Below are positions 4,210 to 9,833 of a stretch of DNA of 9,833 nucleotides, one piece after another; the first letter of the stretch is position 1, and every line of letters begins with the position of its first letter. The DNA is from Bacteroidota bacterium. Its GTDB lineage: Bacteria > Bacteroidota > Bacteroidia > NS11-12g > UBA955. The notes under the pieces are model-generated. The model ran no database searches, was not told the origin of the DNA, and saw nothing but the letters and a program-made list of their open reading frames with translations. Where the stretch lies: the NCBI GenBank assembly GCA_005788145.1, contig SXYY01000088.1, positions 1 through 9,833 of the forward strand. The letters are read 5' to 3'. Position numbers and translations under genes: made by a program.

Positions 4210-6876
4210 TTACGGTTTCACCAATTTCACCGTGGTGCGTTGTTCTCCGGCGCGGATTTCAACCCAATAGAGACCAGCCGACAATCCCGCAATGTTCAAT
4301 TGCTGTCCGCCACCCACAATCTCGCTCGCTGGAACAAACTGTTGTTTTCCTTGTATATCGTAAACCCTAACGGCATCGATCTTCTTAACCATCATCGGCT
4401 CAATCACAAATACAGAGGTTGCTGGGTTTGGATAGGCTTTCACCCAAGCATCCACCGCCAGTGATTTCAAACTACTTGCGGGAGGAATTTCAAAATTCTC
4501 TTCCCCATCGGCACAGTTTCCAGGACTGCCTTGGGCAGCATTGTATCCAAGACCCCGACGCGCAAACACTTTCCAAATTAGGCCCGCGTTGGCACCTCCG
4601 TTTCTATTTTCATCGGCCATCAAAATCGCATCGCGCGCATCGGTAAACCCTGGTCCACACGGCTGCAATTTCATCGCATCGAAAACCAGCAATACCGCCA
4701 TGTTGTTTCCACCTTTGCCTTTGTACAAATCCTCATCAAACCCGTATTTGTCGACAAACTCCCAATACATGTCCCACAACATCGCACACCAAATTTCTCC
4801 GGTATAATGCACCGGGGTTTGAATACCATTGGCAGCCTTGGCCAAATTGCCATAGGTATGGGGATTCACAGTCATGTTGGTGGAATACGGATAGGTACGA
4901 ATTCCCCCACCGGTTTGTGTTTCACCAATCAACCAGTTGCCAACCCCGCGGGCTTGAGAGCCCACATCACCCTTTTTCGCGGTAAATGCCAAACCCACAA
5001 AATCACTCCATCCCTCACCCATCTGTTCAGCATTCGACAAGCCATTGGAGTTAGAAGGACCGCATGTCAAACGGTTTGAAATCCCATGGGTATATTCATG
5101 CGCTATCACCCCTAAATCGAGGTCACTGTCCGTTTTCTTGGCGAAGGCAGAACTATCGTAAAAAGTGACATTCAAGTTGGTATCAGCCAACAACGCACGC
5201 AATTCATTGGCATTGCTCAACTTCACAAAAATTACAGGAATGGTAACCTTGCTGGCTTGGGCTGTGTTGTCGGTAGCCATGGTGATCACCTGGTCTGCAG
5301 AGGAAGTATCCAACAAAACCACAGCGGTAGCACCATAAGACTGGGCACGAAACACTTTTTGCACAAACGTACACCCACCGCGAACCACCGCCGCGATGTT
5401 GCCATTGATGGATGAGCCATTCGAGAGATTCGTACAGCACTTGTTGGTTGCCGCTGCCACATTGTCTTTGACCAAAACCAATTTACCAGAAACGGGAACT
5501 GCAGTAATTTTCTTGCCCCAGTTACCATCGGTAATGCCGACACCATATTTCATGCCTGCACCGTAGTTTACCACCAAATTGGCTTTCACACTCACGCCAT
5601 CCCAAATAAACATTTGCATGCGGGGCGCAGAGCCATCGGGAGGCGTTGCAAAATTGGCATTGTTTGTTCCACTTCCATCCTGTGCATCGGCATTCACCGC
5701 GTCTTGTCCCACGCCTTTGTTTGCGTAGTTTTTGGTTTGGAAATTGCCGGATTCCTCATCAAAACCATAATGCTGCGACAGATCGTGCATCAAGTTGTTG
5801 GCAACGAACAAGTTGTTGATGGCAAAATCACGATAATTCACAGGGTCAATTTCATTTTTGCTGTATGTAAAGTCGAACGCCAATGACGTACCTCCGTTGG
5901 GACTGTAGCCAGGTTGATTGTTGGCATCGGCATCTTCAGAAGCATATACATTGTTTCCACGTGTGGTGGTATATTCCGCGCCATCGCTGCCATTTACATC
6001 GTGCCATCCATAGGGCGATGCTTGAGCGTCGGCCGGACTTGTGAGTGTTGTCGGGTTGCCGTACAGCGGGCTTTCTGTTGGAAACGCGTAGGCTTTATAG
6101 GTTGCACCATCCCCTCTCCGTTGGAGCGATTTGCCTTGACCACTTAACATCAGGGAACGAATTTGTTGTGTTTGTTCGCCCATGCCTGCGGATTGCATGT
6201 TGTGCGATTCGTGATTATGCCTGTCAAAAGATACCGGCGCACAATAAACCGTCCAACTGTGTTTTTGCAACACTGTACCTTGTGCATCAATCCAAAGATT
6301 CACCCAATCAGCGGTCTTGGGCTGATAAAAGACAAAATACTTCGCCGCGATGAGGTTTCCATTTGCATCGGGCCAGGCAACCGTTTGCTCGTAGAAATTG
6401 CCTTCCACAAAACGAGTGTTGGGCTTCATGGTTTCCCATGTTATGCTTTGAGGGATATCGGCGGTGGTAGCAAATGCTGTTTTCAGGGCGATTGCACCGA
6501 GGCTTTGGGCATTGAGCGATGAAAAGTCGCCTTGAAGTTTATCGGTTGCGTGGGCCACGGCACGCGAATTGGCGTAAAAAAGATTGCCATTGGCTTTGTA
6601 ATGCAAACCCACAACACCGTTGACAACAGGAATGCCCGATAGGGTCTGAAGCACATAAGCATGGGTTTCACCCGAAACATCCTTGACCAAATCTTGCATC
6701 ACGGCATCTTTTAAATCTTCAGCGGTCAATCCCCATTTGCCTTGAGCCGCCATGGATTTGGCTTGGTTTATGGCTTGAGATGGGGTGATTCCGTTAAATG
6801 TATTTTGACCGGATAGGTTTGCGCAACCCGCGCCCAACAAGATGAACAGTAACGCCGAGGCAATTTTGTTTTTCAT
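4210..6876 (-). CDS. Secreted M36 (fungalysin-like) metalloprotease with PA domain and T9SS type A sorting domain
   Basis: This 888-residue protein is a zinc endopeptidase exported through the Sec and type IX systems. In order: signal peptide MKNKIASALLFILLGAG (1-17, cleavage somewhere in 17-24); FTP-type propeptide (~50-105, GIPVVNGVVGLHYKANGN); M36 catalytic region from ~255, with the family signature around MHDLSQHYGFDEESGNF (363-379) and DGSGTNNANF (400-409); a PA domain inserted at ~455-580 with VRGGCTFVQK (498-507); zinc motif HEYTH (593-597) with third ligand Glu621 in GEGWSDF; and a C-terminal T9SS sorting domain (~813-888) starting YPNPA and ending KLVKP. The PA insert probably helps substrate docking. 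The ATG at 6874-6876 was chosen because it gives a signal peptide; the frame stays open to 7014, but that would run through the eno terminator and into eno. A Cys at 18 is preceded by GAG, a poor lipobox. The gene stands alone after the eno terminator, so its promoter should lie in 6877-6924, where only weak matches are visible. Confidence 0.93.
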   Translation of the reverse strand: MKNKIASALLFILLGAGCANLSGQNTFNGITPSQAINQAKSMAAQGKWGLTAEDLKDAVMQDLVKDVSGETHAYVLQTLSGIPVVNGVVGLHYKANGNLFYANSRAVAHATDKLQGDFSSLNAQSLGAIALKTAFATTADIPQSITWETMKPNTRFVEGNFYEQTVAWPDANGNLIAAKYFVFYQPKTADWVNLWIDAQGTVLQKHSWTVYCAPVSFDRHNHESHNMQSAGMGEQTQQIRSLMLSGQGKSLQRRGDGATYKAYAFPTESPLYGNPTTLTSPADAQASPYGWHDVNGSDGAEYTTTRGNNVYASEDADANNQPGYSPNGGTSLAFDFTYSKNEIDPVNYRDFAINNLFVANNLMHDLSQHYGFDEESGNFQTKNYANKGVGQDAVNADAQDGSGTNNANFATPPDGSAPRMQMFIWDGVSVKANLVVNYGAGMKYGVGITDGNWGKKITAVPVSGKLVLVKDNVAAATNKCCTNLSNGSSINGNIAAVVRGGCTFVQKVFRAQSYGATAVVLLDTSSADQVITMATDNTAQASKVTIPVIFVKLSNANELRALLADTNLNVTFYDSSAFAKKTDSDLDLGVIAHEYTHGISNRLTCGPSNSNGLSNAEQMGEGWSDFVGLAFTAKKGDVGSQARGVGNWLIGETQTGGGIRTYPYSTNMTVNPHTYGNLAKAANGIQTPVHYTGEIWCAMLWDMYWEFVDKYGFDEDLYKGKGGNNMAVLLVFDAMKLQPCGPGFTDARDAILMADENRNGGANAGLIWKVFARRGLGYNAAQGSPGNCADGEENFEIPPASSLKSLAVDAWVKAYPNPATSVFVIEPMMVKKIDAVRVYDIQGKQQFVPASEIVGGGQQLNIAGLSAGLYWVEIRAGEQRTTVKLVKP

Positions 6877-6924
6877 GAAGTTGCAAGATATCGGTTTCGG
6901 GCGGGTTGCGCAAAATTTTGGCAT

Positions 6925-6954
6925 AAAAAAGCCCCGCGGTAGCGGGGCTTTTTT
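6925..6954 (-). terminator. Intrinsic terminator after eno
   Basis: A perfect 7-bp GC-rich stem, GCCCCGC (6931-6937) and GCGGGGC (6942-6948), with a 4-nt loop is flanked by six A and six T residues, so it can end transcription in both directions. On the minus strand it begins 22 nt after the eno stop codon and closes the carA-eno unit before the protease gene. Confidence 0.9.
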
Positions 6955-6976
6955 AAATATTCTTAGACAAATAAGA

Positions 6977-8263
6977 TTAACAGTACTTAAACATACTACC
7001 ACCGTAAATGGCATTTTCTCCGAGCTCTTCCTCTATACGGAGCAACTGATTATATTTCGCCATACGGTCAGAACGAGAAGCGCTACCCGTTTTGATCTGT
7101 CCGCTATTCATGGCTACTGCCAAATCAGCAATCGTACTGTCTTCAGTTTCGCCACTGCGATGGCTGATGACATTGGAATAACTGTGACGTGTCGCCAATT
7201 GAATGGCATTTAAAGTTTCTGTCAAAGTGCCAATTTGGTTCACCTTAATCAAAATTGAGTTTGCGATACCTTCGTTGATGCCCCTTTGCAAACGATCTAC
7301 ATTCGTAACAAACAAATCATCTCCCACCAACTGTACTTTGCCACCAACCGCTTCGGTCAACTTCTTCCAACTTGCCCAATCATCCTCGGCACAGCCATCT
7401 TCAATGGAAACGATGGGATACTTTTTACACCAATCAGCCCAGTAATTTACCATTTCATCGCCAGTAAATACTTTTCCATCCGATTTTTTGAAGGTATACA
7501 AACCGGTTTTCTCATCGTAAAACTCCGAAGTCGCTGCATCCATGGCAATGAACATGTCTTCGCCCGGACGGTAACCCGCTTTTTCAATGGCACGCAACAC
7601 GATTTCAATGGCCTCTTCATTGCTTTGAATATTGGGGGCAAAACCACCCTCATCGCCCACATTGGTACTGTAACCAGCCGCTTTCAACACAGATTTCAAA
7701 TGATGGAATACTTCAACGCCCATGCGCAAACCGTGAGAGAAACTCTCGGCTTTAACAGGCATCACCATGAATTCCTGGAAATCAATTTTATTATCGGCAT
7801 GTGCTCCACCATTCAAGATGTTCATCATGGGCACTGGCAATACATTGGCGTTCACACCGCCGATGTACTTGTACAAAGGCATGCCCAATTCATCAGCCGC
7901 AGCTCTGGCACAAGCCAAAGATACCGCCAAAATAGCATTGGCACCCAAACGCGACTTGTTCGGTGTACCATCCATGTCTAACAGCAAACCGTCGATTTCA
8001 TTTTGGGCACAAACTTCTGTACCTTCCAATGCTTCTGCGATGTGATTATTGACATTCTCAACGGCATCCAAAACACCTTTTCCCAAATACGCACTGGCAT
8101 CATTATCGCGCAATTCAGCAGCCTCATGAATACCTGTGGAGGCACCAGATGGCACTGCTGCTCTTCCAAATCCACCGTCCTCGGTGTAAACTTCTGCTTC
8201 TACCGTTGGATTGCCACGGGAATCCAAAATTTGACGGGCCTGAATGTGGGTGATTTCGCTCAT
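6977..8263 (-). CDS. eno: Enolase (phosphopyruvate hydratase)
   Basis: Enolase interconverts 2-phosphoglycerate and phosphoenolpyruvate in glycolysis and gluconeogenesis in the cytoplasm. The 428-residue protein is full length and highly conserved. The catalytic pair is Glu205 (in VGDEGGFAPN) and Lys340 (in LIKVNQIGTLTET); the magnesium ligands are Asp242 (MDAATSEFY), Glu288 (SIEDG) and Asp315 (VGDDLFVTN). Substrate-binding SHRSGETED (367-375) and the IKTG segment with Lys391 are present. The protein ends in an unusual terminal Cys428. The ATG lies 10 nt after the carA stop codon, so the two are likely co-transcribed; carA-eno linkage is, as I recall, seen in other Bacteroidota. It ends at a strong terminator. 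Confidence 0.98.
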   Translation of the reverse strand: MSEITHIQARQILDSRGNPTVEAEVYTEDGGFGRAAVPSGASTGIHEAAELRDNDASAYLGKGVLDAVENVNNHIAEALEGTEVCAQNEIDGLLLDMDGTPNKSRLGANAILAVSLACARAAADELGMPLYKYIGGVNANVLPVPMMNILNGGAHADNKIDFQEFMVMPVKAESFSHGLRMGVEVFHHLKSVLKAAGYSTNVGDEGGFAPNIQSNEEAIEIVLRAIEKAGYRPGEDMFIAMDAATSEFYDEKTGLYTFKKSDGKVFTGDEMVNYWADWCKKYPIVSIEDGCAEDDWASWKKLTEAVGGKVQLVGDDLFVTNVDRLQRGINEGIANSILIKVNQIGTLTETLNAIQLATRHSYSNVISHRSGETEDSTIADLAVAMNSGQIKTGSASRSDRMAKYNQLLRIEEELGENAIYGGSMFKYC

Positions 8264-8273
8264 ATTGTATTGT

Positions 8274-9374
8274 TTACTTGTGTTTTTGCATTAGGTCAAT
8301 GAATTGATCGAACAGATACCACGAATCGTGTGGACCTGGCGATGCTTCTGGATGGTGTTGCACAGAAAATGCTGGCACATCCAAGCGGGCGATACCTTCA
8401 ACAGTATCATCATTCAAATTTATATGGGTCAATTGCACCGTGCCAGAAAGCGCTTCATCGTATTGCACAGCGAAACCATGATTCTGACTGGTGATTTCAC
8501 TCCTACCAGTGACCAAATTCTTCACCGGGTGATTTAATCCACGATGACCATGGTGCATTTTATAGGTTTTTAAACCTGAAGCCAAACTCAGCAATTGATG
8601 GCCCAAACATATCCCAAATGTAGGCATCCCACCATCCACCAATTCTTTCACTGCGGCGATGGCATAATCCATTGAAGCAGGGTCGCCCGGACCGTTACTG
8701 ATCATCAGTCCGTCGGGGTTCCAGGCCTTCACATCCGCAGCAGTAGCGTTCCAAGGGAAAATCCCCAAGTAACAACCACGCTCTACCAAACAGCGCGAAA
8801 TATTGAGTTTGTTACCGTAATCCAACAGGGCCACTTTGTAGGGCGAATTGGGATCACCCATGGTATGGAATTCTGTACTTGACACTTTCGACGCCAATTC
8901 CAAACCGTTCATGGAAGGCACAGCATTCAACTGCTCCAACAGTGCATCCACGTCCATGTTCTCTGATGAGATAATTGCATTCTTCGCACCTGTTTCGCGC
9001 AAATGTCTTACCAACTGCCTCGTATCAATATCGGAGATTCCCACGAGTCCATTCGACATAAAATAACTGTCTAGGCTGTCAGATCCGTTTTTGCGAGAAT
9101 AGTTGTGAGAGAATTTTTTACATACCAATCCGGCGATTTTGATTCCGTCACTCTCGATTTCTTCATCGTGAACACCATAGTTACCAATGTGATCTGAGGT
9201 CATTACCAGAATCTGTCCGAAATAGGAAGGGTCCGTAAACACCTCCTGGTATCCCGTCATTCCTGTGTTAAAACAAATTTCTCCGGTAGTTGTACCTATT
9301 TTGCCTATGGCTGTACCGCGGAACACGGTACCATCTTGTAGCACTAAAAGTGCGGGGGTTAGTTGAGCATTCAC
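8274..9374 (-). CDS. carA: Carbamoyl-phosphate synthase small (glutaminase) subunit
   Basis: CarA hydrolyses glutamine and passes the ammonia to CarB, which makes carbamoyl phosphate for pyrimidine and arginine synthesis. The 366-residue protein has the small-chain N-terminal domain (ALLVLQDGTVFRG at 8-20, TGMTGYQEVFTDPSY at 37-51) and a class I glutamine amidotransferase domain from ~180. The catalytic triad is Cys256 in GICLGHQ, His341 and Glu343 in QHHPEASPGP; ISNGPGDP (225-232) is also present. Translation starts at GTG (9372-9374): an in-frame TGA lies 9 nt upstream and the next in-frame ATG is internal to conserved sequence. carB is not in the window. The 75-nt gap from terC holds only a one-mismatch -7 box (GAAATTTG, 9385-9392) without a well-placed -33 box, so the promoter is uncertain. 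Confidence 0.97.
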   Translation of the reverse strand: MNAQLTPALLVLQDGTVFRGTAIGKIGTTTGEICFNTGMTGYQEVFTDPSYFGQILVMTSDHIGNYGVHDEEIESDGIKIAGLVCKKFSHNYSRKNGSDSLDSYFMSNGLVGISDIDTRQLVRHLRETGAKNAIISSENMDVDALLEQLNAVPSMNGLELASKVSSTEFHTMGDPNSPYKVALLDYGNKLNISRCLVERGCYLGIFPWNATAADVKAWNPDGLMISNGPGDPASMDYAIAAVKELVDGGMPTFGICLGHQLLSLASGLKTYKMHHGHRGLNHPVKNLVTGRSEITSQNHGFAVQYDEALSGTVQLTHINLNDDTVEGIARLDVPAFSVQHHPEASPGPHDSWYLFDQFIDLMQKHK

Positions 9375-9449
9375 TTCAAGGGTTCAAATTTCACACTTTT
9401 CTATCAATTCCTCTAGCAATGTGGGTAAATTGTTGTTCTATAACCCATA

Positions 9450-9833
9450 CTATTCGTGATTGGTCTTGGGAAACCAAATCGACCAAAAAATACTCAGCCC
9501 CAAGATTGAGATGATCACCAAGAGATTGTGTATTTCATTAAAGCCATACATATGGGCATATTTCTCCAGCAACATCTTCAAACCGATGTACACCAAGATC
9601 ATTGACAATCCATATTTCAAACTGTAAAATTTATCCATACCTGCACCGAGTAGAAAATACAACGAGCGCAGTCCCATCACGGCGAAAATGTTAGAGAAAA
9701 ACACCAAGTATGGATCTCTCGTTACACCAAATACCGCCGGCACACTATCCACGGCAAAGACCACATCGGTAATGTCCACAATAATCAGAACCAAAAAGGG
9801 AATCGTCAAATACAGTTGTCCATTTTCCCGGAT
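9450..9833 (-). CDS. TerC/Alx family integral membrane protein, C-terminal part (partial)
   Basis: The last 127 codons of a TerC-family membrane protein are visible; the frame runs off the right edge without a start. TerC/Alx proteins are multi-pass inner-membrane proteins linked to metal, chiefly manganese, efflux and to tellurite resistance or pH response. The diagnostic stretch is DITDVVFAVDSVPAVFG (residues 19-35 of the visible part), whose acidic residues in the membrane probably bind metal. It is followed by FFSNIFAVMGLRSLYFLLG, then two further hydrophobic segments, the last being ILGLSIFWSIWF near the C-terminus. The frame stays open through RENGQLYLTIPFL upstream of a TTG at 9807-9809, so that TTG is not the start. 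No tellurite-resistance cluster is visible beside it, so a general metal-homeostasis role is more likely. Confidence 0.92.
   Translation of the reverse strand: MRENGQLYLTIPFLVLIIVDITDVVFAVDSVPAVFGVTRDPYLVFFSNIFAVMGLRSLYFLLGAGMDKFYSLKYGLSMILVYIGLKMLLEKYAHMYGFNEIHNLLVIISILGLSIFWSIWFPKTNHE

Noticed and set aside
6820..6876. Lipoprotein signal in the protease (LLGAGC)
   Set aside because: The -3 position is Gly, not Leu/Val/Ile, and a T9SS sorting domain argues for ordinary signal peptide cleavage.
6877..7014. 46-residue N-terminal extension of the M36 protease
   Set aside because: It would translate through the eno terminator and the end of eno, and would bury the signal peptide that begins at 6876.
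7286..7981. Plus-strand open frame of 231 codons
   Set aside because: It is antisense to the highly conserved enolase gene and has no family resemblance.
9385..9392. GAAATTTG as a carA promoter
   Set aside because: One mismatch in the -7 box and no TTG at 19-21 nt upstream (nearest at 12 and 24 nt).
9422..9447. TGGGT/ACCCA inverted repeat after terC as a terminator
   Set aside because: Only 5 bp with a 16-nt loop and no T tract.
9807..9809. TTG as the start of the TerC-like protein
   Set aside because: The frame stays open to the window edge with family-like residues (RENGQLYL), so the gene simply runs off the window.

Overview
The window is chromosomal DNA from a member of the Bacteroidota. 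Three things point there: promoters of the TTG-N19/20-TAnnTTTG type that are specific to this phylum's primary sigma factor, a secreted protease ending in a type IX secretion (Por) sorting domain, and family-typical housekeeping proteins. I cannot name a genus. Every gene I can support lies on the minus strand, so transcription runs from high to low coordinates. The order of transcription is: terC (partial) - carA - eno - [terminator] - M36 protease - plsY - clpS - scoA - rdgB/queA - rRNA promoters - 16S rRNA (first ~20 nt only).

Region by region. 9450-9833 holds the C-terminal part of a TerC/Alx-type membrane protein. 8274-9374 is carA (GTG start), followed 10 nt later by eno, which ends at a strong intrinsic terminator (6925-6954). 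4210-6876 is a large secreted M36 (fungalysin-like) metalloprotease with FTP propeptide, inserted PA domain and T9SS tail. 668-4160 is a tightly packed four-gene run (gaps of 3, 10 and 6 nt): plsY (phospholipid synthesis), clpS (N-degron adaptor for ClpAP), scoA (CoA-transferase subunit A, with no scoB beside it) and one long reading frame that joins a complete RdgB/HAM1 nucleotide-sanitising enzyme to a complete QueA queuosine-tRNA enzyme. 21-667 has no protein gene; it carries the control region of an rRNA operon: three tandem promoters spaced 194 and 198 nt apart, each followed by the same GCAyCCC start-region motif, plus a boxA-like element and small RNA hairpins before the 16S 5' end.

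Most of the window is ordinary housekeeping sequence, and I see no CRISPR, phage, transposon or defence system. The two points most worth a second look are the in-frame RdgB-QueA fusion, which has a purine-rich Shine-Dalgarno-like tract just before the old QueA start, and the regularly spaced triple rRNA promoter. The genes do not form one pathway; they are linked by growth functions (nucleotide supply and sanitation, glycolysis, membrane lipid, tRNA modification, ribosome synthesis).
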